Source: an uncultured Lachnospiraceae bacterium
GTDB taxonomy: Bacteria > Bacillota > Clostridia > Lachnospirales > Lachnospiraceae
Direction: 5' to 3'
Assembly (NCBI GenBank): GCA_947626745.1
Contig: CANQTF010000005.1
Span: 62,001 to 126,000, forward strand
DNA length: 64,000 nucleotides
Made by a program: the position numbers and the translations under genes. This document shows positions 25,731-39,300 of the stretch, in pieces. Position 1 is the first letter of the stretch. Every line of letters starts with the position of its first letter. Below the pieces are notes generated by a model. That model saw only the letters and a program-made list of their open reading frames with translations. It did no database searches and was not told the DNA's origin.

Positions 25731-26015
25731 ATGGCAAAAAAAATTCCCATGCGCCGGTGTGTGGGCTGTGGCGAGATGAAAAATAAGAAAGACATGATGC
25801 GTGTCTTAAAGACAGCGGACGACTCTGTCATTTTGGATAAGACCGGCAGAAAGAACGGCAGGGGCGCTTATCTGTGCATGGATCGGGAGTGCCTGAGAAA
25901 AGCCTGTAAGAACAGAGGCTTGGAGCGCTCTTTCAAGATGAGTATTCCGCATGAGATATATGAGAGTCTGGAAAAGGAGTTCGAGGAGGGCGAAGATGCA
26001 GGACAGACCGAATAG
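25731..26015 (+). CDS. rnpM: RNase P modulator RnpM / YlxR family RNA-binding protein
   Basis: A 94-residue basic protein of the YlxR (DUF448) family. The signature PMRRCVGCGEMKNKKDM is at the N-terminus, followed by GRGAYLCMDRECLRKACK. In Bacillus and relatives it binds RNase P RNA and modulates it. It is located between nusA and ylxQ as expected, and its 3' end overlaps the next gene by 20 bases. Confidence 0.93.
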   Translation: MAKKIPMRRCVGCGEMKNKKDMMRVLKTADDSVILDKTGRKNGRGAYLCMDRECLRKACKNRGLERSFKMSIPHEIYESLEKEFEEGEDAGQTE

Positions 26016-26319
26016 AGATCGGGCGTTATCTATGCTGGGTCTTGCCACCCGCTCCGGAAATGTTGCCAGTGGCGGATTTGCGACGGAGCAAGCGATCAAG
26101 CGCGGGAAAGCGCGTCTGGTCATCATAGCGAAGGATGCTTCGGACAACACGAAGAAGAAATTTGGCAATATGTGTGAGTTTTACAGAGTGCCCTATGTGC
26201 AGTACAGCGTCAAGGAGACGCTGGGGCATGCGATAGGCAGAGAGGAACGTACATGCCTCGCGGTTACGGACGAGGGCTTGGCAGATTCGATACGGAAGCA
26301 TTTGGTAGATTCGGAATAG
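25996..26319 (+). CDS. YlxQ, L7Ae/L30e-family putative RNA-binding protein
   Basis: A 107-residue protein of the L7Ae/L30e/Gadd45 fold: ALSMLGLATRSGNVASGG, then AIKRGKARLVIIAKDASDNT and a conserved second half. L7Ae-type proteins bind kink-turn RNA; the exact target of YlxQ is not established. I chose ATG 25996 with GAGGAGGG at 25983-25990, which overlaps the end of rnpM; the frame is open further upstream inside rnpM. Confidence 0.9.
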   Translation: MQDRPNRDRALSMLGLATRSGNVASGGFATEQAIKRGKARLVIIAKDASDNTKKKFGNMCEFYRVPYVQYSVKETLGHAIGREERTCLAVTDEGLADSIRKHLVDSE

Positions 26320-26334
26320 TTGGAGGTAGTGAGC

Positions 26335-29145
<2,811 letters not shown>

Positions 29146-29178
29146 TGCATAACACAAGTTATTTAAGGAGCATGGTCA

Positions 29179-29598
29179 ATGCGTAAAAACAGCGTGAAGA
29201 ATACACGGATCAACGGGGAAGTGCAGCGCGTGCTGGCGGAGCTCATCAGGGGCGGGATCAAGGATCCGCGGATCGCTCCGATGACTTCGGTGGTGTCGGT
29301 GGAGGTCGCTCCCGATTTAAAGACCTGCAAGGCGTGGATCAGCGTGCTCGGAGACGAAAAGGCACAGGAGGATACGCTTGCCGGGCTTAGGAGCGCGGAG
29401 GGCTATATCCGGAACCAGCTGGCACGGACGATCAATCTGCGCAATACGCCCCAGATCACCTTTATCATGGATCAGTCTATCGCGTACGGCGTCAATATGT
29501 CCAAGCTGATCGACGAAGTGGTGGAGAAGGACGAAGCGGCGGGGCAAAAAGAGAGCGCAGGGGAAGTTGGAACGGCAAAAAATGATGAGAATAATTGA
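29179..29598 (+). CDS. rbfA: 30S ribosome-binding factor A
   Basis: This 139-residue KH-like protein matures the 16S rRNA 5' end. Recognisable segments are NTRINGEVQRVLAELIRGGIKDPRI at the N-terminus (family core RI-x-EV/QREL-ADLI), then SVVSVEVAPDLKTCKAWISV and LARTINLRNTPQITF. The C-terminal tail is acidic and low in complexity. It overlaps the start of nrnA by about 17 bases, so the two are translationally coupled. Confidence 0.95.
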   Translation: MRKNSVKNTRINGEVQRVLAELIRGGIKDPRIAPMTSVVSVEVAPDLKTCKAWISVLGDEKAQEDTLAGLRSAEGYIRNQLARTINLRNTPQITFIMDQSIAYGVNMSKLIDEVVEKDEAAGQKESAGEVGTAKNDENN

Positions 29599-30535
29599 TG
29601 AATTGCGGGATGCAGAGTCCATAGCGATCAGCGGGCATCAGCGGCCGGACGGCGACTGCGTCGGCTCCGTGATGGGACTGTACCTCTATCTGAAAAAGGA
29701 GCTGCCCGGGGCCGTGATCGACGCCTATCTCGAGAGACCGGCGGATATTTTCGGCTGCATCAGCCATATTGAAGAAATTAAATCTGATTTTAATACCGAG
29801 CGGACCTACGATGCGTTCGTGGCGCTCGACACCGTGCCGGACCGCATGGGCGGCGCGTCGGATATCTACCTGAAAGCGCGCAAAAAGATCAATATCGATC
29901 ACCATGTCAGCAATCCCGGACACGGTGACGTGAGTGTGGTAGAGCCGGAGCGGAGCTCTACGGCGGAGCTTTTGTACGAGCTGATGGATCCGGAGAAGAT
30001 CGACGGGGAGATCGCCAAGGCGATCTACATCGGCATCATTCACGACACCGGCGTCCTGCGCTACTCCAACACGTCTCCGCGCACCCTGCAGATTACGGCG
30101 GAACTTATTAAATTTGGATTTGACTTTTCGCAGATCATAGAGGAGACCTTTTACGAGAGGACATACCGGCAGACGCAGATCATGGGCAGGGCCGTTCTGG
30201 AGAGTATGCGCCTCCTGCATGACCGCTGTATCGTCAGTGTGGTGAGCCGGCGCATGATGGAATTCTACCGGGTGACCTCCAAGGATCTGGACGGCATCGT
30301 GAATCAGCTCTTGTCGGTCAAGGGCGTTGACTGCGCGATCCTGATGCATGAGACGGGAACGCAGGAGTACAAGGTGAGTATGCGCTCAAAGGGCGCGGTG
30401 GATGTGGCGGCAGTGGCGGTGAAGTTTGGCGGCGGCGGCCATGTGCGCGCTGCGGGCTGCACGATGAACGGTACCTACCGTGACGGCATCAACAATCTCT
30501 GCGGGCTGATCGCGGAGCAGCTGAGGGATAAATAA
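29582..30535 (+). CDS. nrnA: DHH-family bifunctional oligoribonuclease/pAp phosphatase (NrnA type)
   Basis: A protein of about 317 residues that degrades nano-RNA and 3'-phosphoadenosine 5'-phosphate. DHH motifs: HQRPDGDCVGSV, ALDTVPDRMG, IDHHVSNPGHGD, GIIHDTGVLRYSN; DHHA1 domain with KFGGGGHVRAAGCTM at the C-terminus. The start is uncertain: ATG 29582 or 29585, or TTG 29567. Two short AT-rich stretches (about 29768-29800 and 30097-30130) stand out from the GC-rich gene. It lies between rbfA and truB, the usual Firmicutes context. Confidence 0.9.
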   Translation: MMRIIDELRDAESIAISGHQRPDGDCVGSVMGLYLYLKKELPGAVIDAYLERPADIFGCISHIEEIKSDFNTERTYDAFVALDTVPDRMGGASDIYLKARKKINIDHHVSNPGHGDVSVVEPERSSTAELLYELMDPEKIDGEIAKAIYIGIIHDTGVLRYSNTSPRTLQITAELIKFGFDFSQIIEETFYERTYRQTQIMGRAVLESMRLLHDRCIVSVVSRRMMEFYRVTSKDLDGIVNQLLSVKGVDCAILMHETGTQEYKVSMRSKGAVDVAAVAVKFGGGGHVRAAGCTMNGTYRDGINNLCGLIAEQLRDK

Positions 30536-30536
30536 C

Positions 30537-31451
30537 GTGTATAACGGAATCGTAAACGTGTATAAGGAACGGGGCTTTACCTCCCATGACGCGGTCGCTA
30601 AGCTCCGGGGAATATTAAAGATGAAGAAAATCGGGCATACAGGGACACTCGACCCGGAGGCGGTCGGCGTGCTTCCTGTATGTTTGGGTTCGGGCACAAA
30701 ACTCTGCGATATGCTCACGGATTGGGACAAGGAGTATATCGCCGTGATGCGTCTCGGCGTTGTCACGGACACACAGGATATGACGGGACAGGTCCTCGCA
30801 CGGTGCGGAGAGGAGAAGCTGAGGACGCTGACCGAAGCTGCGGTGCGGGAAGCGGTCATGAGCTTTGTGGGCGGCTACGATCAGATCCCGCCGATGTACT
30901 CCGCGTGCAAGGTGGACGGCAGGAAGCTGTATGAACTGGCGCGGGCGGGCAGGGAGGTGGAGCGGAAGCCGCGAAGGGTGTGTATCGAAGAGATAGAGAT
31001 CCTCCGCATGGCGCTGCCGCTTGTCACGATGCGCGTGGTGTGTTCTAAGGGAACTTATATCAGAACGCTCTGCCACGACATAGGCGGACGGCTTCCATGC
31101 GGCGGCGCTATGGAGGCGCTGACAAGAAGCAGGGTGGGAAGCTTCGGCATCGAGGACGCGCTGACATTGACGGAGCTGGAGAGGCTGCGCGATGAAAATA
31201 AAATAGCAGATGTTATAGTTTCGCCCGACAGGATCTTTGCGAGCTGCAGGGCCGTCACCGTGAACGAACAGGGGCGGCATATGGCGCAGAACGGCAACCG
31301 CCTGGGAGAAGCGCAGCTGGCGGGGCGGATGCATTTTGCGGATCGGGAACAGGTCAGGATCTACGACGGCAGCGGCAGATTTTACGGCATATACGGCTAC
31401 GAACAGGCGGCGCAGTCGCTGCGGCCGGTCAAGATGTTCCTGACGGAGTGA
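30537..31451 (+). CDS. truB: tRNA pseudouridine(55) synthase
   Basis: A 304-residue enzyme that modifies U55 in the T loop of tRNAs. The catalytic Asp is in GTLDPEAVGVLPVC; other motifs are NVYKERGFTSHDAV, GGYDQIPPMYSA and CSKGTYIRTLCHDIG. The start is GTG 30537, one base after the nrnA stop; GAGGGATAA lies upstream. Length is normal. It is followed by ribF with a 72-base gap. Confidence 0.96.
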   Translation: MYNGIVNVYKERGFTSHDAVAKLRGILKMKKIGHTGTLDPEAVGVLPVCLGSGTKLCDMLTDWDKEYIAVMRLGVVTDTQDMTGQVLARCGEEKLRTLTEAAVREAVMSFVGGYDQIPPMYSACKVDGRKLYELARAGREVERKPRRVCIEEIEILRMALPLVTMRVVCSKGTYIRTLCHDIGGRLPCGGAMEALTRSRVGSFGIEDALTLTELERLRDENKIADVIVSPDRIFASCRAVTVNEQGRHMAQNGNRLGEAQLAGRMHFADREQVRIYDGSGRFYGIYGYEQAAQSLRPVKMFLTE

Positions 31452-31523
31452 AGCCGCGTATCCCGCGGCGGGGCAGAGGCCGATGCGCGTCAAGAGCGGC
31501 CAGGGAACGGAGACGGATTAAGT

Positions 31524-32453
31524 ATGCAGATCATAGAGCGGACGACGGCGTTTTGGCTAAACGGAAAGAGCGCGGTCGCTATCGGCAAATTTGACGGTGT
31601 GCATCTCGGCCACCGGAAGCTGATCGACAGGATCACGGAGCAAAAAAAAGCGGGCCTGACCGCCACGGTATTTACCTTTGACACTTCGGCGGCGGCTTTT
31701 TTCGGCGGAGACGAGAAGGAGCTGACGACGCCGGCGGAAAAGAGGAGCATCTTTGCGGAGCTGGGCGTCGATGTCCTGATCGAGTTTCCTTTGAATAAGG
31801 AGACGGCGGCCACAGAGCCGGAAGAGTTTATACGGAAATATCTCGCCGCACAGATGCAGACGGCGTATATCTGTGCCGGCACGGATCTGTCTTTCGGCAG
31901 AAACGGCGCGGGCGGGTACGGACTGCTGGCGGAATACGCCGGCGTGTATGGCTATCGGACGGAGCTGATCGAGAAAGTCACCGTGGGCGGCGCGGCGGTC
32001 AGCTCCACCAGAGTGCGGGCGGCTGTGCGCGCGGGAGACATGGAGGCGGCGGCGCAGATGCTCGGGACGCCGTACAGCGTGAGCGGGACGGTGGTACACG
32101 GCAGACAGCTCGGCCGCACGATCGGTATGCCGACGGCAAACATCGTACCGGACGGCGCAAAGCTCCTGCCGCCGCACGGCGTCTACTATTCCAGAGCGGT
32201 CACGGGCGGCAGAGCGTACCGCAGCATATCCAACGTGGGCTGCAAGCCGACGGTCGATGCGCAGAGCGCCGTCGGGGTGGAGACTTATCTGTATGATTTC
32301 GACGATGACCTGTACGGCAGGGACATGAAAGTGGAGCTTCTCGCCTTTCGCAGACCGGAAATGAAGTTTGACGGTGTGGCGCAGCTCCGCGCCCGCATGG
32401 AAGCGGACATCGCGGCGGGAAAAGAGTACCGGGGAACAGTTTTTGGGGAATAG
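31524..32453 (+). CDS. ribF: Bifunctional riboflavin kinase/FAD synthetase
   Basis: A 309-residue enzyme that makes FMN then FAD. The N-terminal adenylyltransferase part has AIGKFDGVHLGHRKLI (HxGH nucleotide-binding motif); the C-terminal kinase part has GTVVHGRQLGRTIGMPTAN and VGVETYLYDFDDDLYG. It closes the conserved rimP-to-ribF cluster. A likely promoter for the next gene (TTGTCA 32458-32463, TAAAAT 32480-32485, 16-base spacing) starts just after its stop. Confidence 0.96.
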   Translation: MQIIERTTAFWLNGKSAVAIGKFDGVHLGHRKLIDRITEQKKAGLTATVFTFDTSAAAFFGGDEKELTTPAEKRSIFAELGVDVLIEFPLNKETAATEPEEFIRKYLAAQMQTAYICAGTDLSFGRNGAGGYGLLAEYAGVYGYRTELIEKVTVGGAAVSSTRVRAAVRAGDMEAAAQMLGTPYSVSGTVVHGRQLGRTIGMPTANIVPDGAKLLPPHGVYYSRAVTGGRAYRSISNVGCKPTVDAQSAVGVETYLYDFDDDLYGRDMKVELLAFRRPEMKFDGVAQLRARMEADIAAGKEYRGTVFGE

Positions 32454-32457
32454 GGCT

Positions 32458-32485
32458 TGTCAGCATACTATATTTTGTATAAAAT
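32458..32485 (+). promoter_or_regulatory. Putative promoter upstream of the Na/Pi cotransporter
   Basis: TTGTCA (32458-32463) and TAAAAT (32480-32485), 16 bases apart, in a 90-base AT-rich gap between ribF and the transporter. Confidence 0.45.
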
Positions 32486-32543
32486 AGGATTGTGTAGTTT
32501 TACGCGGGGAATCAGCACAGAGGCGAAGGGAAGCTGAAACGAG

Positions 32544-34172
32544 ATGAATCTATCTATCATTCTTTCTATGGCGGGCGGCTTGGGACTGTTCCTGTACGGT
32601 ATGCGGCTCATGAGCGACAGTATCGAGAAGGTCGCCGGCGCAAAACTGAGGGGCATACTGGAACGGCTGACGACGAACCGCTTCACGGGCATTTTTGTGG
32701 GTATGCTTTTCACCGCGGCGATACAGTCGTCTTCCGCCTGTACGGTCATGGTGGTCAGCTTTGTCAATTCCGGGCTGATGACGCTGACACAGGCGGCGGG
32801 CGTGATCTTCGGCGCGAACATCGGTACGACGATCACGGCCTTGCTCGTATCTTTTAAGTTAGAAAAAATAGCACCTGTTATATTACTCGCGGGCGTGCTG
32901 GTCGTCATGTTCTGCAAGAAACAGAAGATATCGCGCTGGGGCGAGGTCATCATCGGCTTCGGCGTCCTCTTCATGGGCCTGAGCACGATGTCCGGCGCTA
33001 TGGCGGGCATGAAGGATTCGCCCGCGGTCTTACATATGTTCGCGTCCCTGCGTTCTCCCATCCTTGCGGTCATTCTCGGCGCCGTGCTCACGGCGGTCAT
33101 TCAGAGTTCCTCGGTCACTGTCAGTATCATGGTGCTGCTCGCCAATCAAGGGCTTCTCAGCATGGATATCGGTCTGTACATCATCTTGGGCTGTAATATC
33201 GGCGCCTGTACGTCGGCGGTGCTGGCGTCCATGAACGGCAAGAAGGACGCCAAGCGGGCGGCTGCGATCCATTTGATCTTCAATGTGATCGGTACGGTCA
33301 TCGTGTTCGTGATATTTACCTTTGGGGTGCATCAGATCGTGCTCGCGCTCAGCGCGATGGCGGGGAACAATATGGGCCGTGTCATCGCTTACGCGCACAG
33401 CTTGATCAAGATATTCCAGGTCATCATCATGATGCCTTTTATCCAGGGCATTGTGAAGCTGACCTATCTTCTGATACCGGGCGACGACAGGAAGGTGGGT
33501 TACAGGGACAGCTATCAGTTGAAGTACATAGGCGAGAAAGTGCTTTTAAATCCCGCCACGGCCGTTGTGGAGGCAATCAAAGAGCTGGACCGCATGGCGT
33601 CTCTGGCTGACGAGAACCTCAACCGCGCCATGAATGCCCTGATGACGTTAGAGCAGGAGGATATCGAGGAAGTGCGTAACGTGGAGAAGAATATCGACTT
33701 CCTGAGCCACGCGATCACGCAGTACCTCGTCAAAATCAACCAGACGACCCTGCCGATCGAGGACCTGAAAAATATCGGCGCCCTGTTCCACGCCGTGAAC
33801 GATGTGGAGCGGATCGGCGATCACGCCGAGAGCATAGCGGACGCCGCGGAGCGCAGGATCAAGACCGGCGTCGGTTTCTCGAAGGAAGCGCAGAAGGAGC
33901 TGGGCGAGATGCTGAATATGGTGAATACGATACTGCGGTTTTCACTGGAAATGTTTGTGAAGAGCACGGAGGAGCACGTCGAGGATATCCTGAATCTGGA
34001 GGACGCCATCGACGAGAAGGAGAGAGAGCTGCAGGAGAAGCATATCGAGCGGCTTTCCGCCAACGAGTGCTCGCCCGAAGCGGGGGCGCTGTTCTCCGAT
34101 ATCGTCTCGATCCTGGAGAGGGTGGCGGATCACGCGGTCAATGTTGCCTTTGCCAACAACTACGGCGAGTAG
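32544..34172 (+). CDS. Na/Pi cotransporter family protein with C-terminal PhoU-like domain
   Basis: A 542-residue membrane protein of the NptA/PNaS family. The N-terminal half has two inverted Na_Pi repeats with the hallmark AAIQSSSACTVMVVS and AVIQSSSVTVSIMVLL, plus GLGLFLYGMRLMSDSI. The C-terminal part, about residues 340-540, is a helical PhoU-like domain (LFHAVNDVERIGDHAESIAD, ILERVADHAVNVAF). It probably exports or imports phosphate; direction and regulation cannot be read from sequence. It has its own upstream promoter and ends 77 bases before the EAL protein. Confidence 0.92.
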   Translation: MNLSIILSMAGGLGLFLYGMRLMSDSIEKVAGAKLRGILERLTTNRFTGIFVGMLFTAAIQSSSACTVMVVSFVNSGLMTLTQAAGVIFGANIGTTITALLVSFKLEKIAPVILLAGVLVVMFCKKQKISRWGEVIIGFGVLFMGLSTMSGAMAGMKDSPAVLHMFASLRSPILAVILGAVLTAVIQSSSVTVSIMVLLANQGLLSMDIGLYIILGCNIGACTSAVLASMNGKKDAKRAAAIHLIFNVIGTVIVFVIFTFGVHQIVLALSAMAGNNMGRVIAYAHSLIKIFQVIIMMPFIQGIVKLTYLLIPGDDRKVGYRDSYQLKYIGEKVLLNPATAVVEAIKELDRMASLADENLNRAMNALMTLEQEDIEEVRNVEKNIDFLSHAITQYLVKINQTTLPIEDLKNIGALFHAVNDVERIGDHAESIADAAERRIKTGVGFSKEAQKELGEMLNMVNTILRFSLEMFVKSTEEHVEDILNLEDAIDEKERELQEKHIERLSANECSPEAGALFSDIVSILERVADHAVNVAFANNYGE

Positions 34173-34249
34173 GGACGTTTGTCATAAGGGACTATATCCG
34201 CATGCTTCATAATATACTGTAACAGCTTTTGAAAATAAGGAGGCGCTCT

Positions 34250-36301
34250 ATGAGCGGTGTAAGAGAGAAGAAATTGGGCAGTCTGTACCGGAGGCGGGTC
34301 TGGCCGTCGGTTTTTGCCCTTATATTTTTTGCCGTTGCCTGTCTGGCGACGTTCGCGGTCTTCCTGTATCTGTTCGTTATGTGTATCATGGGGACGAAGG
34401 TGGTCGGACACTACGAGGACGCGCAGCGGGTGAGCGGTATTTTGAGCGCCCTCATGGACGGCGGCGATACGGTGGAGGAAGCTGCCGAGGAGATGCACGA
34501 TTACATACTGGGCAATCAGGATATCTGCGTCGTGGACAGAAACAGGAACATCGTGTTCCTGACGGGCGACTCGGAGCCTGATTTCACCAGAAAGCTGCAG
34601 TTCAAGGTGGGGCGCGAGTTCACGGCGGTGGCGGACAGCAAGAGCTTCCTTGCCCCCGACGAGGGGATGCGCACGATCCAATCCATACCCGTGAAGGATA
34701 TCGTGGGCAGCGTCTTCGACCCGATGGACGAGAAGGAGACGCGCACACAGTGGCTGGGCGAGACGGTGATACGTCAGGATTACTGGCTGCGCGTGCCGTT
34801 CAGAGATGAGACCTATGCGCTGTACGTCAAGAGCAGTTTACAGGCGCAGAGGCAGGATATCATCTATGTATATCTGTTCGGGTTTGGCGTCATGGCGCTT
34901 TTGCTGATCCCCATGGTCTTACTCTTTGTCAATACGATCCGCACGGCCGTTCTGCAGCGCAGGATGAGCCGCCTGATCTATCTGGATACGGTGACGGGAG
35001 GAAGGAACTGGCTGTTTTTTCAGAATTATGCACACAGGATCCTGTCCAGAATACGGAACAACAAGAAAGCGTTTGCGCTGGTGAACCTCCATTTGGAGCG
35101 CTACCAGAACTACCGCGCATGCTACGGCGTCAAGGCCGGCGATGAGCTTCTGGAGGCGATGAGCGGATTTTTGAATGCCCGTGTGGGAAAGAACGAATCC
35201 TTTGCCAGATATGAGGGCGCGGATTTCGGTATGCTGCTCGCGTGTACGGGCGAGAGTGAGAAAGAGCGTCAGGAGAACTGCAGGAAGCGTGTGCGCTCTC
35301 TGTTGGCGGAGCTGACAGGGCTGCGCCCGAACCAGAAGATCCATTTCCATGCGGGGATCGACATGATCCCGCCGTATGTAGACAAGGACGGTAAATGGTA
35401 TCACCGGAGAAAAGATGCCGATGTGGAGCAGCTGTACACCTATGCCAACGCGGCGAGGCTGGAGTCGGACACTGTGGAGGAACAGCGCATCCCCTTCTTT
35501 GATCAGGATATGCTGGGCAGACAGAAATGGGAGCGCTGGGTGGAGGACACGATGGAAACGGCGCTTCACAACGGGGAGTTTCAGGTGTATCTGCAGCCGA
35601 AGTACAGTCCCGCGAGCGGCAAGCTGGTGGGCGCGGAGGCGCTGGTGCGCTGGGTCAGCCTTTCCACGGGAATGATCACACCGAGCCATTTTATCCCGAT
35701 CTTCGAGCGGACCGGCTTCATCACGCAGCTCGATGATTACATGATCTCCAAGGTTGCCAAGATGCAGGCGGAGTGGATGATACAGGGCAGGAAGATGATA
35801 CCGATCTCCGTGAACGTGTCCCGTGCCCATTTTGCACAGGAAGGGCTGGCGGAGCATATCTGCGGGCTTGTGGACGCCTACGGGCCGGATCACGGGCTGA
35901 TCGAACTGGAAGTGACGGAGAGCGCGTTCTTTGATGACAAGGATATTCTGATCGAGACCGTCAAACAGCTTAAGGCGTACGGCTTCCGCGTGTCGATGGA
36001 CGATTTCGGCGCGGGCTATTCGTCGCTGAATTCCTTAAAGGATATTCCGCTGGACGTGCTGAAGCTGGACGGCGAATTTTTCCAAGGAGACGAGGAGGGC
36101 GCCAAGCGGGGCGAGATCGTCGTCAGGGAGGCGATCCGTCTGGCCAGGGATCTGGATATGTGCGTTGTCGCGGAGGGGATCGAGAAGAAAGAGCAGGTGG
36201 ATTTCCTGACGAGACAGGGCTGCGATATGATTCAGGGTTTTTACTATGCAAAGCCTATGCCGGTCGAAGAATTTGAGAAAAAAGTGGAAGAGGACGCATA
36301 G
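34250..36301 (+). CDS. Membrane EAL-domain protein with degenerate GGDEF domain (probable c-di-GMP phosphodiesterase)
   Basis: About 683 residues. Two membrane helices (near 15-50 and 205-230) flank a sensor region. A GGDEF-like domain follows (YLDTVTGGRNWLFF), but its active-site motif is YEGADF, so it is probably not a cyclase. The EAL domain (about 435-680) is complete: VGAEALVRW, EVTESAFF, DDFGAGYSSLNSL, VLKLDGEFF, VVAEGIE and QGFYYAKP, so c-di-GMP hydrolysis is likely. AAGGAGG at 34237-34243 is six bases before ATG 34250. Two bases separate it from the histidine kinase gene, so the two are surely co-expressed. Confidence 0.9.
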   Translation: MSGVREKKLGSLYRRRVWPSVFALIFFAVACLATFAVFLYLFVMCIMGTKVVGHYEDAQRVSGILSALMDGGDTVEEAAEEMHDYILGNQDICVVDRNRNIVFLTGDSEPDFTRKLQFKVGREFTAVADSKSFLAPDEGMRTIQSIPVKDIVGSVFDPMDEKETRTQWLGETVIRQDYWLRVPFRDETYALYVKSSLQAQRQDIIYVYLFGFGVMALLLIPMVLLFVNTIRTAVLQRRMSRLIYLDTVTGGRNWLFFQNYAHRILSRIRNNKKAFALVNLHLERYQNYRACYGVKAGDELLEAMSGFLNARVGKNESFARYEGADFGMLLACTGESEKERQENCRKRVRSLLAELTGLRPNQKIHFHAGIDMIPPYVDKDGKWYHRRKDADVEQLYTYANAARLESDTVEEQRIPFFDQDMLGRQKWERWVEDTMETALHNGEFQVYLQPKYSPASGKLVGAEALVRWVSLSTGMITPSHFIPIFERTGFITQLDDYMISKVAKMQAEWMIQGRKMIPISVNVSRAHFAQEGLAEHICGLVDAYGPDHGLIELEVTESAFFDDKDILIETVKQLKAYGFRVSMDDFGAGYSSLNSLKDIPLDVLKLDGEFFQGDEEGAKRGEIVVREAIRLARDLDMCVVAEGIEKKEQVDFLTRQGCDMIQGFYYAKPMPVEEFEKKVEEDA

Positions 36302-36303
36302 CG

Positions 36304-39300
36304 ATGCAGACATTTTTGATCATCATACAATTTGCGGGTATCATCATATTGTTTTCGGAGGCGCTCTATCTGGTGAACCAGAGACCCTCCAGACAGCAGA
36401 TCAGGCTGCTCCTCTTAATGAGCGCGCTTATCATTGACTTTACGGGGTATCTGTTCGTCCTGCAGGCCGCCACGCAGGAGCAGTCCCTGCAGGCGCTGAA
36501 ATTTTCCTATCTCGGCAGACCGATCGGCGTGCTGACGCTGTTTCTCTTCGTGATGGAGTACTGCAAGGTGAAGCTGCCGAAATGGGTGCCGGCGGCGCTG
36601 GGCGCTCTTCATATCGCGAGCATCATGCTGATTTTGACCTGCGACAGGCATAAGCTGTACTATGACAGCATCGCGTTTACGACGGACGGGTTGTTTCCGC
36701 ATCTTGTGCTCGGGGCGGGGCCGGTGTGCCTCATCTATTACGGCTGTATCGTAGTCTATGTGGTCCTGATGGTGTTGGCCTGTACCCGCAGATACCGCCA
36801 GTGGATCAATGAGGCGGAACGGCACAGGATACTGGCATTCTATGCAATCATCGCCATTATGCTCCTCGGCTGGGCAGGGCATCTCTTCGACTGGTTCGGC
36901 GGTTATGACTCCACCCTGATCACGGAGCTGATATCCGTCATCATACTGTCCTCCTATCTGTACAGGGATAAAGTGCTGGATACGCTGTCGATGGCGCAGG
37001 ATCAGGCGATCGACGAGCTGTCCGACGGTCTGGTGGTGCTGGATCACGACAATACGCTGATCTACAAGAACAAGAAGGCGGCGGAGCTCTATCCGTTAGA
37101 GAACAACGCGTCCCTGCCGGCGGTCATCGGCGAGTTGGACGACTGTATCATCAACAAGACGAACATAGAGCGCGACAACCGTGTATACGAGGTGCGCAGC
37201 CGTCTGCTCACCAAGCAGAATATGTATTTCGGTAAGATGTATGTGTTCAACGATATCACGGAGAGCTTTCATCATGCAAGAAACGCAAAGGAACAGGCGG
37301 ATATCATGAAGGGGCTCAAGGAGCGCGCGGAAGCGGCCAATCAGGCGAAGTCCACCTTTGTCTCCAACATCACCCACGAGATCAGGACGCCCATGAACGC
37401 CATTGTGGGCATGACGGAGATCCTGCTCAGGGAGGAGCTGTCGGAACAGGATAAAGGCTATCTGATGAATATCAAAAACTCCGGCAATGCGCTCTTGAAC
37501 ATCGTGAACGATATTCTGGATTTCTCCAAAATGGAGTCGGGCAAGATGGAGCTCGTGGAAGACGAGTACGATCCGATGCTCATGCTGAGCGATCTGAGCA
37601 TGATCTTCCTGACGCGTATCGGCAGCAAGGATATGGAGATCCTGTATGACATCGACGAGAGGCTGCCGCGCAGACTGTACGGCGACGGGCTGCGCATCAG
37701 GCAGATCATTATCAACATTGTCAACAACGCTATCAAGTTTACGGACAGCGGTTTTGTCAGGCTGCAGATCGGCGTGGGGAACGTAACCGGCGATCGCATG
37801 GAGCTTCTGGTGTCCGTGAAAGATACCGGACAGGGGATCAAAGAGGAGGATCTGGATAAGCTGTTCGGGTCTTTCCAGCAGGTTGACAGCAAGAAGAACA
37901 GGGGCAAGGAGGGGACGGGGCTCGGCCTGTCCATTTCCAAGCAGCTTGTGGAGATGATGGGCGGCAGCATCGGCGTGAAGAGCACTTACGGCGAGGGCAG
38001 CGAGTTTTACTTTAACATCATACAGAAGGTAACGGATCCCGCACCGGCCGCGGAGCTTCATGATAAGGAAGCGCAGAAGCACTTGAAGATCGGCGGCTGT
38101 TTTGGCAAGAAGTACCTGTGGGATGCGCTGGAGGAGCTGACAAAGCGGTACGGCGTCACGTGCGTGCCGTATGAGGAGTGGCGAAACACGAGAGAGCCGC
38201 TCGACTGCTTCTACATGGATAAGCAGTCTTACGATAAGCTGGCGGGTGATCTGGACAACTACAGTTCGCAGATGGGCGAACTCTATGTGCTGCACAATCC
38301 GCTGCTGGAGGAGTGCAACGCGGCAGGTGTGACCGCCGTCAACAAACCGCTCTACAGCCTGAATTTCTGCAGGACGATCAACCATGAATCGCTGTACGTG
38401 GGGCCGGAGACGGAGGACTATATGAACTTTACCGCGCCGGACGCGTCGATCCTCGTGGTGGACGACAACGAGATCAATCTGGAAGTCACGGACGGACTTT
38501 TGGAGCCGTTGCATATGCAGATCGATACGGCGGACAGCGGCAAGCGGGCGATCCAGATGATGGAGAAGAAGAAGTATCACATCATCTTCATGGATCACAT
38601 GATGCCCGTCATGGACGGTATCGAGACGACGGAGCGCATCAGACAGACGGACGACGAATACCACCGGACCGTTCCGATCATCGCGCTGACGGCAAACGCT
38701 CTCATGGATGCGCGCGAAAAATTCGCCAAGGCGGGCATGAATGATTTCGTGGCGAAGCCTATCGAGATGAAGGAGATCTGTAAATGTCTCAAAAAGTGGC
38801 TGCCGCCGGAGCTGGTCATAGCGGCCGATCCGGCCGGGCGGGAGAGTACGCAGCAGACGCCGGCCCCCAAGACCGGGCAGCCGGCAGCGGCAGCTGCGGC
38901 GCAGTCCGCACAGAAAAATGCGCTTCCGGATATTCCGGGGATCAACGCCGCCGACGGCATCAGGTATTCCGGCAGCGAGAAGATGTGGTATAAGCTGCTG
39001 GGGGATTTCTACAAGCTGATCGACGCCAAGGCGAACAAGCTGGAAAAATGCCTGGCGGACGGGCTGATCAGGGATTACACGATCGAGGTACACGCGCTGA
39101 AGAACACGGCCCGTATGGCGGGCGCGGCGCAGCTGTCCGAGTGGTTCCACCGCATGGAGGACTGCGGGAACGCCGGGGATATCGAGACGATCACCGTAGA
39201 GACGCCTAAGCTCTTAGCTGAGCTGAGAAGCTATAAGGAAGTGCTGCGGCCTTACGGGGAGGCCGGCAATCAGAACAGGCGGGAAGCGTCGAAGGAAGAG